Shown here: positions 10,735-21,900 of the stretch, piece by piece
How positions within the stretch are numbered: the first letter of the stretch is position 1
Layout: every line of letters begins with the position of its first letter
Assembly (NCBI GenBank): GCA_946894095.1
Contig: OX335644.1
Span: 25,153,595 to 25,217,594 of the forward strand
Direction: 5' to 3'
From: Incurvaria masculella
Taxonomy: Eukaryota > Arthropoda > Insecta > Lepidoptera > Incurvariidae
Length of the DNA stretch: 64,000 nucleotides
Notes under the pieces: generated by a model
Told to the model about the DNA's origin: nothing
Seen by the model: the letters and a program-made list of their open reading frames with translations, nothing else
Databases searched by the model: none
Program-made: the position numbers and the translations under genes

Positions 10735-11142
10735 TATTTTTTTTATGCGACCTGACATGGATGGCTAATACCACACAACTACCGTTATGGTATTAGCCCA
10801 ATACACCACATTCCCGAAGGAATTAGGTGCCATGCCAGGACCTTCCCTTTATGAGCACGGCTACATTGAACTGGATGGGAAACACGGACAATTTTTCATT
10901 GCCGCTTCGACCATCTTTTCATCCAATGCGATGGTACCAACCCGGACGGGCTTAAACCCTACCACCTAGTAAGGGAAGGGGACCTACAGTTTTGCATGGG
11001 TTCCGAACCATGGAGCAGCTCGCATTCGTGACGAAATGTACGTATCAAACTCGGAAAGAGAAAGACAGTGGTGCATGTCGGAATTGAACCCAGGCCTCTG
11101 GTACGCTAGTCCAGTCCCCGCACCACTAGGCTACGAGCCGCT
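10735..11142 (-). mobile_element. SINE-A copy, tRNA-headed, full length
   Basis: A complete minus-strand copy whose A-tail ends only about 25 bases before exon B's acceptor. It lies in the same transcriptional sense as the RasGEF gene. The antisense 60-codon frame at 10787-10969 is the same one seen in other copies and is not a gene. Confidence 0.85.
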
Positions 11143-11218
11143 CGGTACATGGCTGCGTGGAAGCCATCGTAGGCTGACGGATGAGACCAAAATCGTTTCA
11201 TACAAAATGTATTGAAAT

Positions 11219-11437
11219 TAAGTAAATATACTTTTGTACGTCGCTTATTCCAAGGAATGTGACGTGTATGTATGTATAATCGGCGGTGAAGAAAGGATAC
11301 ATTAATAAAAGAAAGATGTATGTTTTGCTGGTTCGGGTCCAGCCTTGCCCAGTAGTTCTTTTTACAGGGATCTTTCTTTAATTAATGTGTCCTTGATTCA
11401 CGGTTTATTATACATATATGTCACATTCCTTGTACGG
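11219..11437 (+). mobile_element. Leu-foldback element, short copy
   Basis: Inverted arms begin AGTAAATATACTTTTGTACG and contain TTATTCCAAGGAATGTGAC on the left. The right arm carries TTAATGTGTCCTTG and GTCACATTCCTTG. The centre retains only the T-arm of the tRNA-like core, TGCTGGTTCGGGTCCAGCC. Confidence 0.7.
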
Positions 11438-11965
11438 AAATTTCTGTTTTCACTTATTTTTTGTTCAAAATCGCTATCTAGCTTCAAAATAATGATCAGA
11501 AGTTTTGTTTTAAGTTTATTGACCCCCCTGATTTATCGACGATAATGGTATTTTTCAGGTCTTTTCCTTCCGTACACTAAACAATTTATAAACACACAGG
11601 CCACCATGTAGATACATCAAAAAGATTTCACAAAAAACGTTTCACATTCCATGAGCGCGACTCCAATGCATTGACAACGATTTCAGAAGTGGTCTCATCG
11701 GTAGATGTGTTCCATCCCTCTCTAACCCACGGTATTGGTACCTGAGTTGACGTCTCACTCCCACGGCTTGCAAGCACAGCGCTCTGCTATGCGTCTATAG
11801 AAGCGTCTATGGAAGCCACAGTGCGACTATCGAGCACACCGACTAGGGAATAGACCACTGGATATAATTAGATCAGGTAGAGATTTTCTCCAGCGAAAAA
11901 CGATTCATTCCAAGGATTAACCGTGAGTCCATCGAGATTTCGAAGCATGCCAATTTTAGGGGAGA
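11438..11965. other. Unassigned sequence
   Basis: No gene or family is recognised. The short frame at 11345-11545 spans the fold-back arm and is ignored. Confidence 0.35.
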
Positions 11966-12475
11966 CCACGGAGGAGGGAGGTAGAGAGGAGTCGGTCGAA
12001 GCAAACCGGGTACGTGCCTACGAACTGGGGCCCCATGTCACAGCCCACGTGATAAGAAGGCGGGGCTTAGCGTCAGTCGCTGGCGGTGTTGCCGACAGAT
12101 GGTGCGCGATACAATTTTTTTTTTAGTTAGAAAAAGTTTAGATATATTGATGTCATGATTATGCTTAATTTTATGTCATTTTAAAAATAACATTATACAA
12201 ATCCGTGAGAAGACATAGAAGGTTGTGAAGGGTTTTTAAGGTAAAATGCAAACACGCCATCTAGTTCGAGTGTTGGAACCATTATCAATCAGTTGACAAT
12301 AACAAAATCTATAACATTTCCGTTTCTTCCGGTAGATGGATTTAACAAAAAAAAAAAAAACGGTGCATGACCCGACCATGAAGTGTTTTAATCCTCGCTT
12401 CCCCCGCACTAGAGGCACTGAGCTTTCTAGTAATGTGAGATAACAACATCTCCTCTCTACCTCCCTCCTCCGTGG
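11966..12475. repeat. 26-bp perfect inverted repeat, 458-bp spacer
   Basis: 11966-11991 (starts CCACGGAGGAGGGAGGTAG) is the exact reverse complement of 12450-12475. Homology does not extend beyond the arms on either side, so they do not look like eroded termini of a longer fold-back. The spacer begins GC-rich and becomes A+T-rich. Confidence 0.85.
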
Positions 12476-12502
12476 GGCAAAATCATACAAGTTATCGGCA
12501 TT

Positions 12503-12946
12503 TTAGAACCCGGTTCTCGCCCCTCTGAGAAGTAGCAAGTGCGATACTCCATGCAAGCAGGCGCAAAAAGTCGTCAGCTCATTGTGCAGGGCGATGGGAG
12601 CACAGAACGCAGCAGTAAATAATTTGCTGCCTGCCCACAGCCGTGAATACCATCTTCGCAGTCGCTCACGTGACAGACAGCGGTCTGTCAAACGCGCTGC
12701 ACACACATAATCGCCCTGTAGATGAACTGCACGAGTCAGTTCGAAATGTCGGCGGCTGCTATGTCCGCCAAAAATAACTGTGGTGAGCCAATATGTAACT
12801 AAACTAGTGGCTCTCTTAGCTGTAGACTCGCAAGCCTGTATTTGCATGGCGGGATTTCCCGCAAAGTAAGCCTGGTGGTCTTCAAACGTGGTGTGAATCA
12901 CCTGGTCAGACGGCATGGTTTTCGCAGTCCCCGTGTAAGTATGCAA
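12503..12946 (-). CDS. Unrecognised 147-codon open frame
   Basis: This frame is open for 147 codons on the minus strand in a moderately GC-rich patch, starting MHTYTGTAKTMPSD. I recognise no domain, signal peptide or transposon motif. Composition is rich in Thr, Ala, Arg and Cys. On the plus strand a GTAAGT donor-like sequence lies near 12937, so the patch could instead contain an exon in the other direction. It may equally be a chance frame in an old repeat. No neighbour supports a function. Confidence 0.2.
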   Translation of the reverse strand: MHTYTGTAKTMPSDQVIHTTFEDHQAYFAGNPAMQIQACESTAKRATSLVTYWLTTVIFGGHSSRRHFELTRAVHLQGDYVCAARLTDRCLSRERLRRWYSRLWAGSKLFTAAFCAPIALHNELTTFCACLHGVSHLLLLRGARTGF

Positions 12947-13815
12947 ATTTAAATACTTATTTCAATCGTGGCACATTACCTTATGGCATATATTCATATT
13001 TTTAGAATTACTTATGCTTATATTTTTATTGGATGTAAATTATTGTTGGATATTGGAGGACGCATGTTTTTTTTCTGAAAAATGTATTGCATTGTTATTG
13101 CTTGTATAACAGTGTGATGTTTCCATACAAATAATGTTTATTGCCATTTTTGCGTGAAATAAATACTTTGAATTTACCATATGCGTTATTTGGGTATCCT
13201 ATTGAAAATTTAGGTAGGGTGAGAGAAGAAAATGGAATAGTATTACGTGGCGAATAACACGAAATACTTGGCAAAAAGGCTGGGTATATTTTTTCAGTGG
13301 AACGTCACTCGCCTTCCTACGTAATTAACACTCGGGTGTAGCGTCGCCGGAAACCTGAGCGAAACGGAAATTCTCCTTTGGAGGCTCGCGAACTAATGGA
13401 AAGGCTTGAAAGGGTTCCGTTGCAGCTTCAATTATTCAGCAAATCATTAGGCTACACTTTCAGGGTCTCCAGTGAGTTCGAAGTGGTATAAATAAGCGGC
13501 GAAATTTTTATGTGTTTAATGGGTACGACACTACTGTTATTTCATTGACTTTAGGTGGACGAAATCTACATTGAAGAAAACTAATAATATTTTGAAAATA
13601 ATCTGGAATCTGAAAGTTCATGTTTTTTTAAGGAAAACCGGTGGAAAACAGCCACTCAGGCTGTTCCGAGGACCGAAGGTGCTCAGAAAAGCCAATTACA
13701 CCTCGCCTCGCGAAACCAAGCTCAGCGAGGCACCATACCAGCGGATTTGCGGACTATCGCTGAGCTATCGAGCTTGTTTAAATTACGCTTGAAGACTCGC
13801 AGGTTATAAATATTA
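12947..13815. other. Unassigned sequence
   Basis: It is A+T-rich to 13300, then mixed. Nothing is supported. Confidence 0.35.
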
Positions 13816-13819
13816 AGGT

Positions 13820-13935
13820 AAGGCACCCGACGATCGACCAGGATACGAACCTGCGGCCTTTGGATTACATGTTTGCCACGGAGTTTCGAAGTAGCGGAGC
13901 GAAGAACGTTAGAGACACACAACCGCGTCGCTGAG
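13820..13935 (-). mobile_element. tRNA-like retroposon head
   Basis: On the minus strand, CCGCAGGTTCGTATCCTGG carries a box B (GGTTCGTATCC) and T-arm-like pairing. A box-A-like GTGGCAAACATGTAATCC lies upstream of it. There is no complete acceptor stem, so it is a SINE head rather than a tRNA gene. Confidence 0.4.
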
Positions 13936-13967
13936 CGTTTGCCTAAAGAGGCAAATACCATACACAT

Positions 13968-14180
13968 AGGTCTACTTACCCTACTAGGTTGTAGGATTAA
14001 GCCCGCCAGGTTGGTATCATACCATTAGATAAAAATATTGTCGAAGCGGCAATCAAAATAGTTTGTTTTCCATCGAGTTCAATGTAGCCGTGCTCATAAA
14101 AGGAACGTACTGGCGTGGCCGCTAATTACTTCGCGTTATATTGGGCATATATTATGACGGGATTGTGATCTCAGCCATTT
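13968..14180 (+). mobile_element. SINE-A body, 5' truncated
   Basis: It starts at 'GGTCTACTTACCCTACTAGG' and runs through the family body to TCAGCCATTTAAG. Several substitutions indicate an older copy. Confidence 0.7.
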
Positions 14181-14192
14181 AAGAAAATATAA

Positions 14193-14692
14193 TATTTTGT
14201 ACTCAGCAGGTACTTATTCCAAGGAATGTGATATGTATGGATGTATAATTGGCCGTATAGCAAGGACACATTAATTTAAAAAGAGCCGAGTAAAAAGAAC
14301 TTATTCACGAATATACTGCAAGGCTGGACACGGACCAGCAGACATACCATTCGCGGGTATTGCGTATACCAATTTCGCCACCTGCTGTATACTCATAATT
14401 AGGTATTCTCCTCACAGTCCTTCCTCCCGTAATCAATGCACTACCTACTAACATACACACATTTACTTAACGCTTCATCTGCGTTGCGGACATTGACTGC
14501 AAAGATTGAACATTCAAACATATTGCCGTCGTCACCAAAATCGTATTTGGCATCGTACGCTAGAGCCAGTCCTAGGTGTCAACCGATGTCACGTAGGTGT
14601 CACGATGGATTATACATACATAGATATCACATTCCTTGGAATAAGCGACGTACCTGCTTAGCAAGAAAAAGTATATTTACTTACGACCAGCG
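14193..14692 (-). mobile_element. Leu-foldback element, near-complete, 500 bp
   Basis: It is bounded by inverted arms (ACTCAGCAGGTAC, TTCCAAGGAATGTGATATGT on the left; GACGTACCTGCTTAGCAAG on the right). On the minus strand the core is a 5' unique region (CAGTCAATGTCCGCAACGC), a leucine-tRNA-like segment at 14318-14388 (GGTGGCGAAATTGGTATACG, then CCAGCC), and a tail with AATGTGTCCTTGC. No protein is encoded. Confidence 0.7.
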
Positions 14693-14954
14693 CACTATAC
14701 AAATAGATTAGGCGCCATCTATCGAACAAAGTCGGATTGCGGGCAAGTGATTTTATCGCTTCGGTATTTGAATTGCACGGGTGAGAGATTGTGGATGCTA
14801 TTTGAGATGTATTCTTCTATATGTATATAATTCCCAAATTTCTAAACTATAACCCAATCAATATTTCAATGCTTTGCTACAGAAAATCGTGTTTTATGAA
14901 TCCTTAGATTCTTGCACTCTTATTGAAGCATCCTTCAATATCTTAAATTATAAA

Positions 14955-15243
14955 AACAAGTGCAAGTCGGACTCGCACACGAAGGGTTCCGTACCATCGT
15001 AGAAAATTTAACACAAAAAATTACGTTTTTTTTTTTACCTTTTATTTTACCTTTAATTTTTATTGTTTTTATATTGTATCTATTTGTTGTTATAGCGGCA
15101 AAATAAAAAAACACTGAAAATTTCAGCTGCTTTCCTATTACGGTTCATGGCATACAGCCGTGTGGCAGACAGACGGACGGACGGACAGCGGAGGCTTAGT
15201 GATAGGGTTCAGTTTGGCACCCTTTGGGTACGGAACCCTAAAT
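14955..15243 (+). repeat. SGR interspersed repeat
   Basis: It runs from AACAAGTGCAAGTCGGACTC to TTTGGGTACGGAACCCTAAA. It carries the family's (GGAC)n tract at 15171-15185 and the internal AAAATTTCAGCTGC block. Confidence 0.85.
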
Positions 15244-15540
15244 ATATGTAACACTAGGTAGTAAAGTTATACGGAACCGGATAGACATGTTTGTAGTTGA
15301 TAACATCTCATCAGTATTTCAGCAGTTTTTCAACGGTTAAACTTTTCCTCGCTGCAGATTTGAAAGCTTGCTACATATTTCATGCTTGGGTTTATGACTG
15401 AAATTTCAGGGCTCGCCTAAATTTATGACATCCTTTGGTAAAATATGTGAAACGAATTTGAATTCATCCAAGCCTGAAAGTAATATATGAATGAGATCTT
15501 TTGTCCCATTGGTACACAATTATGTACTTTTGAGTTCAGT

Positions 15541-15868
15541 AATTTTTGTACCATTGTTTATTGTTTATTGTTTATTCATCATCTGCAGGCAGAACACTGC
15601 ACTCGGATTTGTCATATTTTATCATTAGCCAGTTCAGCATTCACGGCGAAGAAGAACTGGCAAGAAACTTCGCTGATTTTTTTTCAACGTCCACTTAGTC
15701 TAAGTTTACAAATTTGTTTGCCACTGCTTACAGAAATACGGGTTATTGGTACCCGTTTATGTCAATACATTAAATTAATATTAATTCACAAAATCTACCA
15801 TTCACGCCGTATGCAACAGTTCATGACATATATCGGTTTATTCTGCAAAGTCATGTCCGTCATCTAAC
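15541..15868 (-). mobile_element. 3' tail of a non-LTR retrotransposon, longest copy
   Basis: Minus-strand relative of the tails at 1069, 26541 and 45414. It includes ACTGCAC...CGGATTTGTCATATTTTA and the TTTATTGTTTATT end. The outer part (CGCCGTATGCAACAGTTCATG) is shared with 45620-45650, so the family extends at least 280 bases. The 126-codon plus-strand frame at 15487-15867 is antisense and not a gene. Confidence 0.55.
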
Positions 15869-15870
15869 AT

Positions 15871-16040
15871 GTTGCCAATTGGAGCAGGCCAGTCCCCACA
15901 AGCAGCACTCGTTCACGAGCATCACGCCGGGTCCAGCCATCGCCTCTCTCAACCATATTTTAGGGGAAGAGGTGACCCGAACCAAGCGTCACCACTAGCA
16001 AGGACCTTGAAGCGATGCTCGGCTCCAGTGGCAACAAGAA
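15871..16040. repeat. Interspersed repeat shared with 30990-31150
   Basis: The two loci share 'GCCATC-CCTCTCTCAACCATATTTTAGGG' and flanking blocks, including GAAGCGATGC. The origin is unknown. The minus-strand frame over the second copy (30706-31065) has no recognisable domain. Confidence 0.5.
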
Positions 16041-16521
16041 GAAAAAATAAAAATTGTTTTACATGTCCACGTTTAGTTTTATTACTATTATTTCTGTCAT
16101 GAACTACTACAGTGACCTGATCACATAGGAACATAACGAAAAGCTAAACTTATTATAAATTTAACTGATTTCTGAAAAATATATTCCGACAAAATGAACT
16201 AATGATCAATAAGAGTCAACCTCTCAGATAGATGGCCACAGAGTTTACGCCTTAGCTCTCTTGTTAAAAATCCCATGGTAGGCACCTCTTTTATGGTTAA
16301 GAAACCATGTAAAATAACCGTTCCCAGGGTTACTGACTTATTTGGTGTGGGGCGTGAACAGACGAAAGAATTTCAGTAGCAAACTGTAACCCTCGACAAG
16401 TTTCTGTGAATTATTTTCAACAATTATATTGTATTCGAACCAATTATAACAAATTAATTTATTTTCATTTTTGTGTTAGAACATCCTAACTATTTCATGT
16501 ATGTTATGAATTTATTATCTT
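16041..16521. other. Unassigned sequence
   Basis: No feature is recognised apart from A+T-rich filler. Confidence 0.35.
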
Positions 16522-16682
16522 TAGCCTGGTTTTCACCAAGTGCTGATTTATTTTAATCGACACTTAAAGGACCTTTATTATTAAAGTGCTGATTATCTTG
16601 TACTGCTATTGATTGAAAGCTGCTAAGAAAGGCCCTAAATGTGTGGCGATTAAGCTAATCAGCAGTAGGTGAAAAAGGTCTA
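16522..16682. mobile_element. Small MITE, 161 bp
   Basis: The termini TAGCCTGGTTTTCACC and, inverted, TAGACCTTTTTCACC form an imperfect inverted repeat extended by (A/G)TGCTGATT. A second copy in the opposite orientation lies at 23587-23746 and is the same size. Confidence 0.75.
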
Positions 16683-17514
16683 CTTTGGTTATAAGGCTTT
16701 AGACTAAATTCACCCATTTGACATGATTTCACAGGTAGTGCTTTGTATTTTTATATTTATACCTCCCTGTGTTTTTTTTATTGCAGGAGGAAAAACAGAA
16801 ATAGACAGCATTAACACAAATGAAACATAAATTAAGTTACAACGCCTATTTCCTACCAACATATTGAAATACAAAATACGTTACATAGGAGTTCATATTG
16901 TTATAGTTTCTTGAGGTTCAAGAGCACTAATAACTTTCCTTTTGAAATTTTGAACGTTATCATAAAGTATGTCACAGTCAAATACAGATTCAAATACAGA
17001 AAGTACTTCAAGAGTGGTCTAAGGGATGAATATAAAAACAACCTAGTAAGGAAATATACCAATACAAACGGCTGCCTAAATGGTTTAACGGTCACCCATC
17101 CGAAATCCGATTACGCTCAGTGTAATCTCCCGTCTGACAAGGATGCAATTTTGTTTTATCAGTTGCCTCGTCGCACTTAATCACGGATGGACCAATTGAA
17201 CCGACACATAAAACCCGTCTCTCGCGCCAAAGTAAACAGGATCACGCAACAGGGTGGCAAGTGCGCGCAACTCAATCAAAAATACCAGCTCGGCGGGACT
17301 GGGTGTCCCGAAAATTTACGCAAAGTACTTGAAGTGAGTTCTCACTCCGCGTAATTGGGTTAGATGGGATTAGCACGGGCCACCTTGTGCGTGGGTAGGG
17401 TTGTCAACTGCTCCAGATGTAATTGTATGATGGCATAAAATTAGCCCTTTACGTGCTTCTTAACTATTGTCCGGCTGGTTAGTCGGTAAGTGTTAGAGAA
17501 AAGCCATTGTTAAA
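16683..17514. other. Unassigned sequence
   Basis: Complementary frames of 64 and 89 codons near 16901-17180 show no domain. The stretch 17200-17400 is more GC-rich but unrecognised. Confidence 0.3.
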
Positions 17515-18469
17515 TCTATACTATTATTAAATCTGTAAGAGTTGTTCATGAGTAAGTTGCTTTATTTTCTAAGATACTTCGTTTGTAGACTTTATGTATA
17601 ATACTAAAACTAAATTGACGATTTTTATTTAGAAATCAGTTCTGTATGTATGTATGTATGTATGTATGTATGTTCCTCCATAACTCTTAAACCGATTATC
17701 CGAATTAGATGAAACTTAGTACTCGTATATTTAATTACCCGAGAATTAGGATAGGCTAAATAGAATTCAGTTCCGCTTACGCAAAGGTGTGGCTGTCATA
17801 CAAACTGCAATGCTCTGCACGGCTCGGCAGGAGGGGGGGGGGGGAGGCGGAGGCACTTACTTTTACTAATTATGCCGAAGTACGGCTTGGGATTTCCCGC
17901 AACTTTAGGACTACTTGGCATCACGCTAAATCGCCAGAGGTGCGACCAATGGGATAAATACTTATTAAATGAGAACCACTTACTCGATTTAGATGCGGAT
18001 TATACCTACGTCTAGCCTGATTCTACTTAAAACTTATAGGCTACATAATATAACGCTTCATTACCAGAGGGGTGAGTAGAGAGTGATACATTCTTAAAAA
18101 TTGGGAACCACTTACCGTTTTCGATGTTGAGGCTGGGTGTGGGTTGGAGTATACGCAAAACTTACCAACGTTACACTTTACTTACTTATTAGGTGAGCAA
18201 TGTAGCAGTGCAAGTGCAGAAAAGTTCTGGCGGCAAATGCTTTTTTTTAAATAGCCACCAAATGTCAACGAAGCTCTAAATGGGAATGATTGGATGTTTC
18301 TCATTAAATCATGCTATTTCAGCTCAAACGATCTTGATTAAATTTGGTAGATTGATACATTGTCCTGGACCAGTTTGACAGTTATTTGGACCAGTCATGT
18401 GGGCTCCTTTTTGTCCATCAAATAATTTAGCCGACAATAACCCAAGCGGAGCCGGGTACCGCAGCTAGT
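17515..18469 (+). mobile_element. Non-autonomous Helitron, copy 1
   Basis: It starts TCTATACTATTA (Helitrons begin TC). It ends with GAGCCGGGTACCGCAGCTAGT followed by T; a short GCGG/CCGC stem lies before the CTAGT terminus, as Helitrons require. It shares most of its 3' half (GTTCTGGCGGCAAATGC, TTGGACCAGTCATGTGGGCT) with copies 2 and 3. A (TATG)n tract occupies about 17643-17671. No Rep/helicase is encoded. Confidence 0.8.
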
Positions 18470-19159
18470 TATAGAATAAACTTGGCTGGCACATATTTGA
18501 ATTTTTATTAAAAATGCTTTTTGGGCATGGACTTAAAATTGTATGTGCATTACATTTGGTGATAACAATAATTTCTTACTAATGTAAGCATTATTTTAAA
18601 ACTGAATTTTGGTTCACAACTCAGCACCGTACGAGTGTATTTTGTAGGGTTGTGCCAAAAATATAAGGGTAATTTTGTAACATTGAATGTTATAAGTTTT
18701 CGTTTTTAATTTCCTGATAATAGATTGTATTAATAAAGTTAATTAAATAAACGCTAGTGGCCAAAAAGCTAAATGCTAGAGGACTTGCCTGTCATGCGAT
18801 TTGTTATTTGATTTTTTATATAAATAGCTTTTGCGTTTTTATACGTTGCAGATATAGCGACGTGTTATAATTTAGAACGATTAAAATAATAATTTACGTC
18901 GAGTTGACAACCCTAAGATCTGTACCTGTAACTACAGCTCCCCAGGCTAGCTTCTGGGAGCGACCGCAATGAATGGGTTATCACAGTGCTGAAAGATTCA
19001 TGCTCGGAGATTAAGTTATATTAAGTGCTCAAATTCGTGACACCCTGTACTCACCGTTTGCCGTATTTAGGTTGTCATATTCTATCTTCAGTATTTTCAT
19101 CCAAATTTTTTCTATCTCCAGTTTTTAGCCTATATCATGATTAGAACCAGAGGCCTAAG
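18470..19159. other. Unassigned A+T-rich sequence
   Basis: No repeat or gene is recognised between the first Helitron and the next element. Confidence 0.3.
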
Positions 19160-19510
19160 TCCGACTTCTAACCTCAATTGGCGTTTACGCCAAACCGATC
19201 GACGAGCGTTTTCAAATGTATTGAGAATTAAAGAGCGCGCGCAGTGGGCGTTAACCGAACTAACAGTTGCGAGTCCGAATATGAATTGACAGTTTACGCA
19301 TCTTCGTTGTAAATACGTTGACGTTGCCGTTTACACCGATTACGCGTTTTGATACAAATCGGTAGTTCGTTTTTTTTGACAGATTGAAGAAGTAAAACTT
19401 GTATAGATTCGACGTTTTTACGTATTTTCGAGTTCCCGTAAACGCATATTTAGGCAGGAACTCAGATTTCCCATACAGGATTCAAATAACAGAAAGGACA
19501 AGGTATTCTC
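19160..19510. mobile_element. TIR element related to 55209-55523, decayed
   Basis: It shares TTGGCGTTTACG, AAACCGATCGA, AAAGAGCGCGCGCAGT and GACGTTGCCGTTTAC with the better copy at 55209. The right terminus is eroded. Confidence 0.6.
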
Positions 19511-19825
19511 ATGGCAAGAAAGGCTTTCGTTGGGTTGGGCATGTTCTCTCGACACAAGAAGTCTTGGTTCAATACCCGTCAACGTGTATTGCATATTTTA
19601 ATATAAAGCACGGCACCTATGGCAGGCCCTCACCTAAGTGGACCACGATGATGCCCATGGGCTTTTAGGCTTTCTCGGGCGCTGTCAGAACCATATAGGC
19701 CAGACAGGTTTTTAACCAGGATATGGATGGCTAATATAACATCCATCGTCAAAAAACATTGGCGCAGCCGATTGCGTTTGGTTTCATTAGGGCGTAAGTG
19801 AAATAACATTGTTAATCTAATCTAA

Positions 19826-21900
19826 TCTAATAAATATTATAAAGGGGAAAGTTTGTAATAATGGATGGATGGATGGATGGATGGATGGATGTTTGTTACT
19901 CTTTCACGTAAAAACTACTGAATGGATTTTAATGAAAATTTACAATAATATGGCTTATACATCAGAATAACACATAGGCTACAATTTATAAAGATATTGT
20001 GCCCATGGGCTTTAGAACTTTCATGGGGCTGCGAAAACGATGCCGGTAGCGCTACTTCACACCGGGGGGAGCGGGGCCGGCCTCTCGTTGTTTTCTTCCG
20101 CCCGCGTGAGCGGGCGGGGGAAACGGCTTTTGGCGGTTTGCCTCTTGGCCGTGGTATGATACGCTGCCTGCTACTGCAGGCAGGTCTCTGGGGGGCCTTC
20201 TTCAGGCCACTTTTCTGGTCTTCCTTTTCGCTGCTGGTCTTCCCCACTGCAGGTCTACTCCGATAGTTCGTCTACCACGACGAGGTCGCGCGGGTACTTC
20301 TTTCTGCCGTCTGGCGGTCGGGCGTGGAGCGGTGTCAGTTCCCGTATGTGCGGGAACTGTGACGCGTCGACACGCTTGAACATCGACGTCGCCAGGCGGC
20401 CGATGAAGTCGTCCAGTGGCTCTATCTTCGCCTTGAGGTCCCTCGCAATCGTTGCGTTCCTCACGTAGCGGGGAGCGCCCGTGATGGTACGGAGCGCCAG
20501 GTTCTGTTGGGCGCGGACGTTCTTGCATCGCGTCTCCGGAACCAGCGCGTACCACGCCGGCGCTGCGTACGTGAGGCGGGACCTCAGGTAGGTCTTATAA
20601 ATCCCCAGCTTGGTAAGCAGAGGAAGCTTCGAAGAGAGCACTGGACGGAGTCGCGCCCGCGCGACTCGGGTCTGGTTGACCGCGTTCTTGCAGTGGGTCT
20701 TGAGCGTGAGGCCGCGGTCGAAGGTGACGCCCAAGTATTTGACCTGGGGGGACCAACCGATCGCTTCCCCGTTCAGCTTCAGCTGTGGTGGGTTCACGCC
20801 ATAGCCGGTCACCATGGCCTGCGTCTTCCCGACGTTTGCCGTCAAGCGCCAGCATGCCAGCCATTCGGGCAGCTGGTCCAAGGAGCGTTGGATCTTCTTG
20901 GCTGCGTGGCGCTTGTTTTTGGACGTCGCAAAGTAGGCGGCATCGTCGGCAAACAAACCGAGCATCGCACCTGACTCCACGGGGATGTCGTCGGTGTACA
21001 GGGAATAGCAGGCCGGTGACAGGCAGCTTCCTTGCGGGACGCCGGCCGCGATCGGGTGTTCGCGCGATGTCGCGTCCTCGACGGCGACGCGGAAGCGTCG
21101 GTCCCGAAGGAAGGAGGCTATGACGTGAATCACTCTGCGTGGTGTGGTGGAGTTGATGAGTTTGAACAGCAGACCGTCATGCCAAACTCTGTCGAACGCC
21201 TTCTCCATGTCCAGGAGTACTGCGCAGGGCCGGGGGCGGGGCGGGCGGTCCGACGGGGGCGGTTGCGGGGAGGGGGGGGGGGCGGGTACGGCTTGGTATT
21301 TCCCGCAACTTTAGGACTACTTGGCAAAATCCTTGAGAACCAATTACTCGATTTACATGCGGATTGTATCTACGTCTAGCCTGATTGTACTCAAAACTTA
21401 TAGGCTACATAATATAACGTCTCATTACCTGAAGGGTGAGTAGAGAGTGTTCAATTCTTATAACTTGCGAACCACTAACCCGATTTATGTGCGTATTTTA
21501 TCAATGTATAGGATCTCTGGGAGCTGTCAGGTTCGAGATGGGTTACTGTTTTCGATGTTGAGGCTAGCTGTGGATTGGAGTCCACGCAAAACTTACCTAC
21601 ATTACACGTTACTTACTTACTAGGTAAACAATGTTGCAGTGCAAGTGCAGAAAGGTTCTGGCGGCAAATGCTTTTTTTTAAATAGCCACCAAATGTCAAC
21701 GAAGCTCTAAATGGGAATTATTGGATGTTACTCACTAAATCATGCTATTTCGGCTCGAACGATCTTGATTAAATTTGGTAGATGGATACATTGTCCTGGA
21801 CCAGTTTGACCCTATTTTGGACCAGTCATGTGGGCTATTTTTTATCCATGAAATAATTTAGCCGACACTAACCCGAGCGGAGCCGGGTACCGCAGCTAGT
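19826..21900 (+). mobile_element. Non-autonomous Helitron, copy 2, with LINE cargo
   Basis: It starts near TCTAATAAATATTATAAAGG and ends CCGGGTACCGCAGCTAGT at 21900. The left portion includes (GGAT)n, CTCTTTCACGTAAAAACTAC and GGGCTTTAGAACTTTCA, all shared with copy 3. The middle is replaced by a minus-strand Jockey reverse transcriptase segment bordered by G-rich sequence. Copy 3 abuts its 3' end directly, giving a head-to-tail pair. Confidence 0.8.
20210..21228 (-). pseudogene. Jockey-clade reverse transcriptase fragment inside Helitron
   Basis: A continuous 317-codon frame runs from 21208 to 20255. It covers the palm and thumb of a non-LTR reverse transcriptase: MEKAFDRVWHDG (start of the palm), AGVPQGSCLSP, and LFADDAAYF, with the catalytic Asp pair intact. 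Further on are GVTFDRGLTLKTHCK and LRSRLTYAAPAW, typical of Jockey elements. The in-frame residues upstream of the first Met (AVLLD) show that the 5' end is cut off. The first catalytic Asp region is at the very edge, and the endonuclease and ORF1 are absent. Open frame plus truncation suggests fairly recent capture or insertion. Confidence 0.85.

Noticed and set aside
20202..21379. Several overlapping frames on both strands
   Set aside because: They are shadows of the 317-codon Jockey reverse transcriptase in this GC-rich segment.
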